This document shows, piece by piece, positions 1-8,315 of a stretch of 49,527 nucleotides of DNA (position 1 is the first letter of the stretch; every line of letters begins with the position of its first letter). The stretch covers positions 1-49,527 of the forward strand of contig CAYJPA010000042.1 of assembly GCA_964371945.1 (NCBI GenBank). The letters are read 5' to 3'. Both the position numbers and the translations under genes were made by a program. The DNA comes from CAYJPA01 sp964371945 (GTDB taxonomy: Bacteria; Chloroflexota; Chloroflexia; Thermomicrobiales; UBA6265). The notes below the pieces were generated by a model. It was not told where the DNA came from, made no database searches, and saw only the letters and a program-made list of their open reading frames with translations.

Positions 1-128
1 TCCCCGTCCAGACTCGTGTGACCCGAGGGTACCAGTCATTTGGAGTTCATTATCACCGGAGGTAGATCCTTGACGTCAATCGACAGGTTGCACCAACTTC
101 TGGCCGTCCATCGTACGCTTATGGCGAC

Positions 129-941
129 ATGAACACGAACGAGCAATTTATCCATCCACCTCATCCCCACGGTCGCCGCATGGTTCGCGCGTTGCGTATC
201 GCGTTTCTCGGCTTGCTCGTCATAGTGATGTTGTTTTCGGGTGTTGTCGTGGCCGCGTGGTTCGGGGCCAAGCAATTGTCGGCGTTCGAGGAAGTCGATT
301 CGGACGTCTTCTTCGACGCGGTCATCCAGGTCGGTTATTCGTCGGTCGGCGAATCGCCGCACATAAACTCGCATGCGCCAACCGGACCGGTTCCGATATG
401 CGGGGACGTAGCTGTTCAATACATCAAACCGCTACGGCGAGCGTTTGGGTTGATGCGCGGCACGGCCGAAGGCAAACGGCTGTTCGAAATGCTGGTGGAC
501 AGCGATGTCTGCGTCACTGTTGACGATCTGACCTACAACGCCGCCTATGCCTTTTCGCGCGAAACCAAGCCCAATGACTGGTCAATGAGCCGGATCGTGA
601 TCGATCGGTCTCTGGTCCGAAGCAGCATGTCGGATACGCTCGCCGCGATCCTGGTACACGAAGCCACGCACATTGACCGGGCTGTTTCCGGTCAGGCTTG
701 TTTTGTCGATGATCGATGCGACCGTCTTCCAAACGGTGTCGAGATCGACGAAGAGATCGCCGCCCATACCGCGGAAGCGGAGTGGTGGATCGCCGCGTTC
801 GGGAGCGACGGCAAGCGGTTCGCGTTCCGCACCGATTACGGAGAGAACCGGCTCGCAAAAGCCTATCTCGAAGGCGAAGTCGCGTTCCACGACTATGTAA
901 CCTCGTATCGAAGCAGTCCACGCGAGGGTGAAGGCATTTGA
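129..941 (+). CDS. Membrane-anchored protein with HExxH metallopeptidase-like motif
   Basis: A 270-residue protein. A cytoplasmic stretch of about 20 residues is followed by one hydrophobic segment (about residues 23-47) and a soluble region that should lie outside the membrane. Near residue 178 is ILVHEATHIDRA, which contains HEATH, a match to the HExxH zinc-metallopeptidase motif. It is followed by an acidic helix (EIDEEIAAHTAEAEWW) that could carry the third metal ligand. Cysteines in the QACFVDDRC stretch just after the motif may form a disulfide. I recognise no named family. A metal-dependent peptidase is an inference from the motif and topology. The start is uncertain: neither this ATG nor the in-frame ATG at 180, which would leave the membrane segment intact, has a clear Shine-Dalgarno. 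The gene stands alone before the LLM oxidoreductase. Confidence 0.7.
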   Translation: MNTNEQFIHPPHPHGRRMVRALRIAFLGLLVIVMLFSGVVVAAWFGAKQLSAFEEVDSDVFFDAVIQVGYSSVGESPHINSHAPTGPVPICGDVAVQYIKPLRRAFGLMRGTAEGKRLFEMLVDSDVCVTVDDLTYNAAYAFSRETKPNDWSMSRIVIDRSLVRSSMSDTLAAILVHEATHIDRAVSGQACFVDDRCDRLPNGVEIDEEIAAHTAEAEWWIAAFGSDGKRFAFRTDYGENRLAKAYLEGEVAFHDYVTSYRSSPREGEGI

Positions 942-1003
942 GTTATTGGTTATGTCCCGGGTAGTCGCAGGGTGGTTGGTATAGAGAGCAAGAGGTGACG
1001 TTC

Positions 1004-1990
1004 ATGATGCATGATTGGGTTGCGGAACGTAAGGGGCGGATTGGATTCGGGTTGCAGGTCTTTGCCTTGCCAGACGACCCCGAACCGACAAAGCACACGC
1101 TGCGGGCCGGCTTGCTGGCGGAAGAGTTGGGAATCGATGCCTTCTTCATCGGCGATCACCCGGGATACGCGACCGAGCCCTGGGTGCATCTGGCCGCGAT
1201 TGCTGCCCAAACCACGAGAATCGGACTCGGGTCGATCGTCAATTGCATTTACCATCGCCAGCCCGCTCTGCTCGCCCGGTTGGCGGGCGATCTCGATCAG
1301 ATTAGCAATGGCCGGGCGATTCTCGGCGTCGGGATCGGTTGGAACGAGCCCGAGTTCAAGCAGCTCGGCATTCGATTTCCTTCGGTTAAGGAGCGCCAAG
1401 AGGCGCTCGACGAAGCACTCCAGATCATCACCGGCATGTTCGGCCCAACGCCGGTGACTTTCCAGGGGAAGCACTGGACTGTCGAAGACGGGCACTATCA
1501 GATTCCGACGGTGCAGCGACCCCAGCCGCCGATCGTGATCGCGGGATCGGGCGAAAAAGTAACCCTCCGCCAGGTCGCGCAATACGCCGACGCCTGCAAC
1601 TTCGGCGCTGGATCGAATGTCGGCAACGTCCGCGGTTTTGACGATGTCCAACTCAAATTCGACGTGCTGCAACGGCATTGCGACGAGCTCGGCAGAGATT
1701 ACAACGGCATTCTCCGCACGCACTTCACGTCGTGGGCGATGGTGGCCTCAACCGAGGCCGGCGCGATCGCCAAACGCGACGGGTATTACCCAAACGGCAT
1801 GACCGAGGAGCAAACGGCCACGAGGATCATCGGTACGCCGGAACAGGTGATTCCCTACTACCAGTCACTGGCTGACGCGGGGATGGAGTATTTCGTCGTT
1901 CAGGTGCTCGATGCGGCCGACGAAGAGACGTTCCGCCTGCTCGCGAAAGAAGTCATGCCGAACATCCGGCCGTTGGCAGGAACCGGTTGA
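1004..1990 (+). CDS. LLM-class (luciferase-like, probably F420-dependent) oxidoreductase
   Basis: A protein of about 328 residues with the bacterial-luciferase / LLM TIM-barrel pattern: an N-terminal strand (GRIGFGLQVFALP), EELGIDAFFIGDHPGY near residue 45, AAIAAQTTRIGLGSIV, and the signature region GRAILGVGIGWNEPEF. A later RPPIVIAGSGEK-like segment (PQPPIVIAGSGEK) and a C-terminal GTPEQVIPYYQSLADAGMEYFV complete the family layout. Members use reduced F420 or FMN to reduce or oxidise small organic substrates, and the substrate cannot be read from sequence. I prefer the ATG at 1004 because AGAGGTG lies 6 nt before it. A GTG at 995 overlaps that Shine-Dalgarno. The family call is firm. F420 rather than FMN is a likelihood based on the probable host group. 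Confidence 0.9.
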   Translation: MMHDWVAERKGRIGFGLQVFALPDDPEPTKHTLRAGLLAEELGIDAFFIGDHPGYATEPWVHLAAIAAQTTRIGLGSIVNCIYHRQPALLARLAGDLDQISNGRAILGVGIGWNEPEFKQLGIRFPSVKERQEALDEALQIITGMFGPTPVTFQGKHWTVEDGHYQIPTVQRPQPPIVIAGSGEKVTLRQVAQYADACNFGAGSNVGNVRGFDDVQLKFDVLQRHCDELGRDYNGILRTHFTSWAMVASTEAGAIAKRDGYYPNGMTEEQTATRIIGTPEQVIPYYQSLADAGMEYFVVQVLDAADEETFRLLAKEVMPNIRPLAGTG

Positions 1991-2027
1991 TTGCGTGTGG
2001 AGGTGGCGGCAAATGAGGCGCCTCGAC

Positions 2028-2579
2028 TTATCGGAAGAGGCGCCACGTGCGTTTGTTTTGGCCGGCTCGTTCCCAGTCGTAGTCCTCGGCGAAGGTCAAG
2101 AGCGACAGGTTCCAGAGGAGCGCTTTCTTGCCCATGGAACGCGAAAGCTCGGTGACATCATCCGCTTCGAGCTCCTCGAGCGTGAAATAGCGGGCATCTT
2201 CGTTCTCGTAACCGTCCGAATGCGGTGAACCATCGATTGGCTCCAACAAGAACATGATGTAGGTGTCGTTATCGAGATCGTCGTGCCGCGAGCGAATGCC
2301 GCAGATGCCGATCACGCGAGCGCTGACACCGGTCTCCTCGAGCACTTCACGCACAACCGCGGAATCCAGCGTCTCGCCAGGCTCTACGATTCCACCAGGC
2401 AGCATCCACCTGCCCCTGGTCGGTCCGTATGCCATTTTGACGAGGAGGACACCGGCCGCGCCGACGACCAATCCGCCGACTGACGTCACATTCCTGGAAC
2501 CGGACTGCCGATCATCCCGTTCGCCTCGCCCCACTCCGCTTTGATCACTCGTCACAAGCTTCCCCTTGAAATCGAGCAC
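2028..2579 (-). CDS. NUDIX hydrolase
   Basis: A protein of up to 183 residues. The Nudix box is complete: GGIVEPGETLDSAVVREVLEETGV contains GX5EX7REVXEEXGV, with the REVLEE glutamates that bind Mg2+. Upstream is SVGGLVVGAAGVLLVKMAY, the first strands of the fold. Downstream the sequence matches small ADP-ribose / nucleoside-diphosphate pyrophosphatases. The exact substrate is unknown. The longest frame opens with GTG at 2579, but its first 30 or so residues (charged, RGERDDRQSG) look unlike Nudix. The true start may be an internal GTG such as the one encoding V9. The C terminus (AGQNKRTWRLFR) is basic. No partner gene is adjacent. Confidence 0.9.
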   Translation of the reverse strand: MLDFKGKLVTSDQSGVGRGERDDRQSGSRNVTSVGGLVVGAAGVLLVKMAYGPTRGRWMLPGGIVEPGETLDSAVVREVLEETGVSARVIGICGIRSRHDDLDNDTYIMFLLEPIDGSPHSDGYENEDARYFTLEELEADDVTELSRSMGKKALLWNLSLLTFAEDYDWERAGQNKRTWRLFR

Positions 2580-2738
2580 CTTCCAACAACTTTCTCCATG
2601 TTTGGACCAATCATGTCCCAGTGGTCTGGTCCACCAGGAACAGGGAAAAGCTCACCAAAGACTCGCCGCCTACTGGTGGCTGCCTCTTCAGAGTATGGCA
2701 CGATAGTGAAACAGGGCAGAACACACGGTAAGCGATAT

Positions 2739-2766
2739 GGGGCGAGCGAGAATTCTCGCTCACCCC
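2739..2766. repeat. 28-bp near-perfect palindrome
   Basis: The core GAGCGAGAATTCTCGCTC (2744-2761) is an 18-bp perfect palindrome. One mismatch (2743/2762) is followed by four more complementary pairs (GGGG against CCCC), giving 13 pairs in 14-base arms with no spacer. There is no T-run on either side, so it is a poor intrinsic terminator. It could be a protein-binding dyad or a cruciform. Function unknown. Confidence 0.75.
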
Positions 2767-3126
2767 TCCGAAATCAGTTCAAACGAGCTGAATTGGATGA
2801 AACTACTCCGCGATCATTGCAAACGCGACAGCGACGGCAGAAACTTTCAGAATCAAATCGATTCGGACTCGGTTCATGTATTGATCCTCCAAGTTTGGCG
2901 TTTCGTGCCGCGTCTCTTATTCGCGGTTTCCGTGAGCCAGTTTCGCCCAATGCACAAAGCCAAATGAGCAGTTACGGTTCGAAGTCAGCTCCTCCTTTCG
3001 CTCTGCAGCTACCGCGGATCGCCTCGTTCTGGTTTGTCGTCAGATTAGGTTCCGCCTCGAACGGCCGGAGAACCTACGCCGTGAGCACAGGTCAGGCCGT
3101 TGCCGTCTCTCGTTCAATGAACGGAA

Positions 3127-3152
3127 CAGCGGGAACAATTCGGTTCCCGCTG
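3127..3152 (-). terminator. Hairpin after the three-repeat protein gene (possible terminator)
   Basis: The perfect 10-bp stem CAGCGGGAAC / GTTCCCGCTG with loop AATTCG lies 35 bp after the stop of the minus-strand gene ending at 3187. The following bases on the minus strand are not U-rich, so termination would be weak or factor-aided. A very similar stem (GCGGGAACG) forms the much stronger terminator in the metG leader. Confidence 0.5.
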
Positions 3153-3186
3153 CTCTCAATCGCTTGGTTCAGTAGTTCGTTGGTGA

Positions 3187-4827
3187 TTAGGCCCCGGCGC
3201 CGGTGCTGATTCCAGCAAGAAGCGTTTCGAAGACTGGAAGCGCATCGGGGTACACGGATGGAACGGTCAAGAACATCACGCCAAGAGTAGCCGCTCCGCC
3301 ATCAATCGAACGGCACTCGATATAGGTGACCGCATCAATGGGACCGTTCTGGCCGTCGAATGTGTAGGTGAAGAGCTCTCCATCGGCGGATCTGCTGGTC
3401 CGCGGCCGCTCCACTGAGTTCGGCGCTACCGCGAAATCCGTCACGCCTTCGCCCTGTTTGAGCTCGGCCAGCACCTGGAGGCATTGCGCACCGTCATAGG
3501 GCATGTCGAATGCGATCACCGAGCCGATTGCGAGCTCTGAGCTGAGATCCAGAAAGTCAGTGTTTACATCAGAAAGATCATCGACCGTCCAGAATGAGCC
3601 GTCGTAGGTCAGCTCGAAACCATGATTGGCGCCTGAGATCGTTGTGCCCTTGACCGCAACCGGTTCATCGTTTTCGGACTGGTCTTTCTTGCCCTTCTTG
3701 TCCTTCTTCGAGTCGTCGTCTTCAGTCTTGACGTCCTGAACGGCATCGACCGAGATTCCGTCGATCAGCTCTTCCCAGAGCGGAAGCTCGTCCTCGTAGA
3801 ACTCCTTCGGGGTCGCGAGCAGGACAGTGACGACAAACTCATCTTCGCCGGCCCATCGGCATTCGAAGTACGCGACCATTTTGACCGGATCTTCGGTCAC
3901 ATCGGTGTAGGCGTAGAGCCCTCCGATCGCATCGCGATCGGTTGACGGAACCTCGTAGCTCTTCGCGGCCTTGCGCATCTTCGAGATCGTCTCGTAGGTT
4001 CCCACGCTTTCGGCAAAATCGGAGGCGCAGGTTTCGAGGTCTCCGTCGTAGGGATCGCCGGTAATCCAGCCGATGCTGACCTCGGTTTCGAGCTCGACTC
4101 CGATGCCGAGTCCCTCGTCGTCGTTGGTCTTGCGTACCGACCAGAGCTCCTGATCCCAGGAAGCGGAGAAGCCGGCTTCGACATTCGTGTAGACATTGCC
4201 ATCGATGCCGGACTTGGATGAGCCCTTGCCGACTTTGCCGCTGTCGTCGTCCTTGGAGTCGGATGCCGCGCCGGCGTTGACTTCGGCTAGTAGGTCCTCC
4301 CAGGCGCCGATCGCATCGGCGAAATCCTGCTTGTAAGAGAGCAGGATGACTTGCAGAACCGCGGCGTCCACCGGGAGCTCGCGGCATTCGATGTACAGCG
4401 CGATCTCCGTGTCGTTCTCGAGATCGAGGTACTGATAGAGCTCACCGACCGCATCCTCAGACGTTGCCGGGCGCTCCATTTTCCTCGGCGCGGCGCCAAA
4501 ATCGCTGACATGGTCCTGCGACTCCATTGAGGCGACAGAATCCTCCAGGCAGCCCTCTGCACCGAGCTCGTATTCGCCGAAGCCCTGAATCAACCCGTAG
4601 CTGAGGTCGGAATTGAGCTCGACGCCTTCCGCTTCCGTGAGCTCGTTTGCCTCCCAGACATCGTCATCCCAGGAAACCGTGAACACGAATGTGGGACTCG
4701 TGTACGAGCCGCCGCCGCGCTCTTGCACGGCCAAAGTGCTGATGGCGGTCGAGCCAAAGATCAATCCAACCAGCGCGGCAAATCCAAAAGCGCGCAACAT
4801 CAGGAACACATTGAAAAGTTTCTTCAC
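3187..4827 (-). CDS. Secreted protein with three tandem repeats of one domain, unknown function
   Basis: About 546 residues. A basic start plus a hydrophobic segment (VFLMLRAFGFAALVGLIFG) ending in a signal-peptidase-like site is followed by three copies of a domain of about 140 residues (roughly 30-170, 190-350 and 385-540). Each copy starts with FxxSWDxxxW or a variant, then has one cysteine after an LE/AQ turn, a KMERPATS-like segment, GELYxY, and ends with YIECR or YFECR. The two cysteines per copy suggest one disulfide per domain. Lys/Asp-rich linkers (for example KKDKKGKKDQSEND) join the copies. I do not recognise the family. I chose GTG at 4827 because AGAAGGGA sits 7 nt upstream. An ATG at 4845 lies before that site and would add six residues. 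Confidence 0.8.
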   Translation of the reverse strand: MKKLFNVFLMLRAFGFAALVGLIFGSTAISTLAVQERGGGSYTSPTFVFTVSWDDDVWEANELTEAEGVELNSDLSYGLIQGFGEYELGAEGCLEDSVASMESQDHVSDFGAAPRKMERPATSEDAVGELYQYLDLENDTEIALYIECRELPVDAAVLQVILLSYKQDFADAIGAWEDLLAEVNAGAASDSKDDDSGKVGKGSSKSGIDGNVYTNVEAGFSASWDQELWSVRKTNDDEGLGIGVELETEVSIGWITGDPYDGDLETCASDFAESVGTYETISKMRKAAKSYEVPSTDRDAIGGLYAYTDVTEDPVKMVAYFECRWAGEDEFVVTVLLATPKEFYEDELPLWEELIDGISVDAVQDVKTEDDDSKKDKKGKKDQSENDEPVAVKGTTISGANHGFELTYDGSFWTVDDLSDVNTDFLDLSSELAIGSVIAFDMPYDGAQCLQVLAELKQGEGVTDFAVAPNSVERPRTSRSADGELFTYTFDGQNGPIDAVTYIECRSIDGGAATLGVMFLTVPSVYPDALPVFETLLAGISTGAGA

Positions 4828-4845
4828 CAATATTTCCCTTCTCAT

Positions 4846-5391
4846 TTCAGCGAGCCGCTAGCCCTCAACTAATCACAAATGGTTCCAACACCGATTACAC
4901 ATACGATCCCGCCAATATCAAACGCACAATCCGTTCATCGATCCTCAATTCCGCGCCCGCGGTTGCGCCTCCCTTCCGAACTGCCAACCGATCGAGACGC
5001 CATTCGTCACTGAAACCAGACTAGAACCTGGTCAGACCCCACGCTATCGGTCGTTCGCCGTAAATCCCTGCTTCCACCTCGAACAGCGACATACATCGAA
5101 CGAAGTAGACGCACGGTCGAGTAATCTCAAAAGGGACCCGTGGGAAGTCATCGGTCATGTGGAGGTTTTTTCCGTCGGACACCCGGAACCGAACGTCGGG
5201 ACACCGAAACAGTGCCGGTAGGCCAACTCATCTGCGGCCATTCAGTTGTCGCGAGGTTCCAACCTATTGCAAAATCACGATTCGGACTCGGCGGCACACG
5301 CCTCGAGCCAATTCTTCCTTTCCGAGATACCAGACTCAGTTTGCGCGCCGGCGGCCGGAAGCCACCGGCTCACCTCCATTGAAGGAACGGC
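4846..5391. other. Divergent intergenic region before alaS
   Basis: No credible gene. It should hold divergent promoters for alaS and for the minus-strand secreted protein, but I could not fix either with confidence. A near-direct repeat CGTCGGACACC / CGTCGGGACACC (from 5172 and 5193, about two helical turns apart) is the only repeated element seen. I searched by eye for a T-box (AGGGTGGNACCGCG) ahead of alaS and found none. The alaS Shine-Dalgarno GAAGGA lies at its 3' edge, about 5 nt before the ATG. Confidence 0.5.
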
Positions 5392-8112
5392 ATGAGCAGC
5401 GAGCAGTCGACTCTTCCAACTCACGGACACCGCTACATGACTGGCGCCGAAGTTCGGCGGGCCTTCGTGGAGTTCTTCGAGGAGCACGGACATCGAGAGA
5501 TGCCGAGCTCCTCTCTCGTGCCGCACAACGATCCAACGGTGCTACTCACCACGGCCGGCATGCAGCAGATGACTCCGTTCTTTCTCGGTCTGGAAACCCC
5601 GCCCGCCGTGCGGCTTTGTTCAGTGCAAAAGTGTTTCCGCACGGTCGATATCGACGAGGTTGGCGACGAGAGCCACTGCACGTTCTTCTTCATGCTCGGC
5701 AATTTCTCGATCGGCGACTACTTCAAGAAGGAGTCGCTGGCCTGGTCGTGGGATTTCCTGACCCGCGTGATGGGGCTGCCTGCCGAACGGCTCTATCCAA
5801 CCGTCCATCCCGACGACACCGACGCCTATGCGATCTGGCGTGACCAAATCGGAGTGCCGGTCGAGCGAATCGGCAAGCTCTCGGACAACTGGTGGGGCCC
5901 TGTCGGCAACTCCGGACCAAACGGGCCAGACTCCGAGATTTACTTCGATCTCGGCGAAGAGCATGGAGACACGGGAACCGGACCCGGCGACGGAACCCGG
6001 TATCTCGAAATCTGGAACAACGTCTTTATGGAGTTCTTTCAGTCGCCTGACGGATCCCGCAAACCGCTGCCGAAACAAAACGTCGACACCGGCATGGGTC
6101 TCGAGCGATTGACGATGGTGATGCAGGGCGCTCGCTCGATCTACGACACCGATCTGTACCAGACGATCATTCAGCGCGCGGCCGCGCTCTCCGGCGTGAC
6201 CTATGGCATCGACAGCGCAATCGACTCCGCGTTGCGGGTGATCGCAGATCACAGCCGGAGCGCCACCTTTTTGATCTCGGACGGTGTGCTTCCGGGTAAT
6301 GAGGGGCGCTCGTACGTTCTCCGGCGACTCTTGCGGCGAGCGATCCGTCATGGCCGAAAGCTGAACCTGGACAAGCCGTTTTTGGCCGAAATGGCCGGCG
6401 TCGTGATCAGTCAGTTCGAATCCGACTACCCCGCCCTCCGGGATCGCCGCGGGCAGATCGAACGGGTCCTCACCCACGAAGAGGAGACCTTCGGTCGAAC
6501 GCTCCGCCAAGGCGAAAGCCGGTTCCTTGAGATCGTGGCGGGCGCCGCGGTCGCAAACGGATTGGCTGCCGGTCGTCTCAGCGACGATGCCGACGCGGTG
6601 TCCGAGGGTCGGCCCACGGGCGTCATTCCGGGCGACGAGGCCTTCCGCCTTTACGACACATACGGGTTTCCAATCGATTTGACGATTGAAATGGCCCGAG
6701 AGCGCGGCTTCACCGTCGATCAGATCGGATTCGATGCCGCGATGGAAGCCCAGCGAGCCGCCAGCCGTGGCGGTGCAGCGTTCAAGGACGCCGCTCGCGG
6801 ACGCGCGGAGCTTTATGTCTCGTTAGCCGGCACCAGGACCGAGTTCGCCGGCTACGATGAAACCGAAGCGGAATCGACACTACTCGCGCTTGTCGGCCCA
6901 TCAGGGGCCCAGGAAGAAGCCGAAGCCGGGGAGCCGGTCGAGGTGATACTGAGCCGCACGCCATTTTATGGTGAATCGGGCGGTCAAGTCGGCGACACCG
7001 GCAGTATTCGCACCGAGACCGGATTGATCAATATCGACGAAACCGTCAAGCCGACACCCGATCTTTGCGTGCACCGCGGCACGGTGGCTGAAGGCTTCGT
7101 CAAGGTCGGAGATACCGCTCACGCCAGGATCGATGCCGGCCGGCGGCGATCAATTCGACGCAATCACAGCGCGACGCACCTGTTGCATCGCGCGCTTCGG
7201 ATCGTGCTTGGCGACGAAGCGCATCAGGCTGGATCGTTGGTCTCGCCCGATCGCCTCCGGTTCGATTTTACCTCGCTCGATGCAATGTCGCCGGAACAGA
7301 TCAGCCGGGTGACCGAAATCGTGAATCGTGAGATTCTCAATGACTCGGACGTCAATACCAACGTGATGAGCTACAGCGAAGCGGTCGCCGATGGGGCGAT
7401 GGCGCTCTTCGGCGAGAAGTACGGCGACATTGTGCGCATGGTGATCGCCGGCGACTTCTCGAAGGAACTTTGCGGCGGCACGCACGTGACGCACACGGGA
7501 GAGATCGGTCCCTTCTTGATCACGAGCGAAGGCAGTGTCGCGGCCGGCGTCCGAAGGATCGAGGCGATCACCGGCGATGCGGCGGTTGAGCGCATGTTGA
7601 CGCAACAACGGTTGATCGAAGACATAGGGCGCGACCTTCGCACTCCTTGGCATGAAGTTCCCGCCCAGGTGCGAACATTGCAGGAGCGAATCAAATCGGC
7701 CGAGCGTGAGATCGCCCGACTGCGCGGTCAGGTTGTGGGAGCGCACGCCGGTAATCTCATCGATCAGGCGATCTCGGTCGACGGGACCCGTCTGCTCGTG
7801 ACCCGGGTCACGGTCGAATCCAGAGACGATCTGCGCCAGATGGGTGACAGGCTAAAGGATCAGATCGTTTCGGGAGTGATCGTGCTAGGTACGGTTGTCA
7901 ACGGACAGCCGAGCCTGCTGTCGATGGTTACCCCTGACGTCGTAGCGCGAGGTGTGAAGGCAGGTGATCTCGTACGCCAAGCCGCGCTCATCATCGATGG
8001 ACGTGGAGGCGGACGACCTGAGCTTGCGGAGGCGGGTGGGAGAGACGCCGGCCGGCTCGACGAAGCGCTCGCGTCAATTCCCGGCCTCGTAAAGTCTGGA
8101 CTTGGTCTGTGA
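5392..8112 (+). CDS. alaS: Alanyl-tRNA synthetase
   Basis: A full-length 906-residue class II synthetase that charges tRNA-Ala with alanine. The catalytic domain shows VRRAFVEFFEEHGH, LVPHNDPTVLLTTAGMQQM (motif 1-2 area), CFRTVDIDEVGDESHCTFF and GPVGNSGPNGPDSEIYFD. The editing domain that removes mischarged Ser/Gly has NHSATHLLH (HxxxH, near residue 590) and ELCGGTHV (CxxxH, near residue 693). The C-Ala oligomerisation domain ends with the glycine-rich GRGGGRPELAEAGG. The start has GAAGGA upstream, and a later in-frame ATG (MTGAEVRRAF) would also keep the whole fold. A 6-bp hairpin (8137-8151) without a T-run follows. The gene is probably transcribed with the downstream baseplate-J-like and ruvX genes, as in the alaS-ruvX clusters of many Gram-positive-related bacteria. 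Confidence 0.98.
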   Translation: MSSEQSTLPTHGHRYMTGAEVRRAFVEFFEEHGHREMPSSSLVPHNDPTVLLTTAGMQQMTPFFLGLETPPAVRLCSVQKCFRTVDIDEVGDESHCTFFFMLGNFSIGDYFKKESLAWSWDFLTRVMGLPAERLYPTVHPDDTDAYAIWRDQIGVPVERIGKLSDNWWGPVGNSGPNGPDSEIYFDLGEEHGDTGTGPGDGTRYLEIWNNVFMEFFQSPDGSRKPLPKQNVDTGMGLERLTMVMQGARSIYDTDLYQTIIQRAAALSGVTYGIDSAIDSALRVIADHSRSATFLISDGVLPGNEGRSYVLRRLLRRAIRHGRKLNLDKPFLAEMAGVVISQFESDYPALRDRRGQIERVLTHEEETFGRTLRQGESRFLEIVAGAAVANGLAAGRLSDDADAVSEGRPTGVIPGDEAFRLYDTYGFPIDLTIEMARERGFTVDQIGFDAAMEAQRAASRGGAAFKDAARGRAELYVSLAGTRTEFAGYDETEAESTLLALVGPSGAQEEAEAGEPVEVILSRTPFYGESGGQVGDTGSIRTETGLINIDETVKPTPDLCVHRGTVAEGFVKVGDTAHARIDAGRRRSIRRNHSATHLLHRALRIVLGDEAHQAGSLVSPDRLRFDFTSLDAMSPEQISRVTEIVNREILNDSDVNTNVMSYSEAVADGAMALFGEKYGDIVRMVIAGDFSKELCGGTHVTHTGEIGPFLITSEGSVAAGVRRIEAITGDAAVERMLTQQRLIEDIGRDLRTPWHEVPAQVRTLQERIKSAEREIARLRGQVVGAHAGNLIDQAISVDGTRLLVTRVTVESRDDLRQMGDRLKDQIVSGVIVLGTVVNGQPSLLSMVTPDVVARGVKAGDLVRQAALIIDGRGGGRPELAEAGGRDAGRLDEALASIPGLVKSGLGL

Positions 8113-8315
8113 ATTCCTGGCACTGAGCTGTCCATCCCGCCGCTTCGGCGGACGGTTGGCATTGTCCGGCAGAGCCGAAAAACGTTGTGACGGGACGGAG
8201 TGAGCGCCCCGCGAGTACGATATGCAGGAGCGAGCTTCGCCGGCCGGCGCTAATCGCCCGCGCGCACCTATGGCTCCGAGCTCAATTGGAGCACAGCAAG
8301 AGCACTCAAGGACCG

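Larger units (their letters stand above)
2580..3186. other. 607-bp intergenic region with two dyads, no credible gene
   Basis: A plus-strand open frame crosses this stretch, but its translation is low-complexity, lacks any recognisable fold and has no Shine-Dalgarno, so I do not call it. What can be seen is a large palindrome at 2739-2766 and a 10-bp hairpin at 3127-3152, both listed separately. The stretch separates two minus-strand genes. It must hold the promoter of the NUDIX gene (near 2600-2650 on the minus strand), which I could not place with confidence. Confidence 0.5.

Noticed and set aside
2541..3209. 222-codon plus-strand open frame over the intergenic region
   Set aside because: No Shine-Dalgarno, low-complexity translation, includes both dyads and overlaps the ends of the neighbouring genes. 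Its composition is not gene-like.
5100..5391. T-box or other aminoacyl-tRNA synthetase leader before alaS
   Set aside because: No T-box sequence, no terminator and no Ala-rich leader ORF seen.
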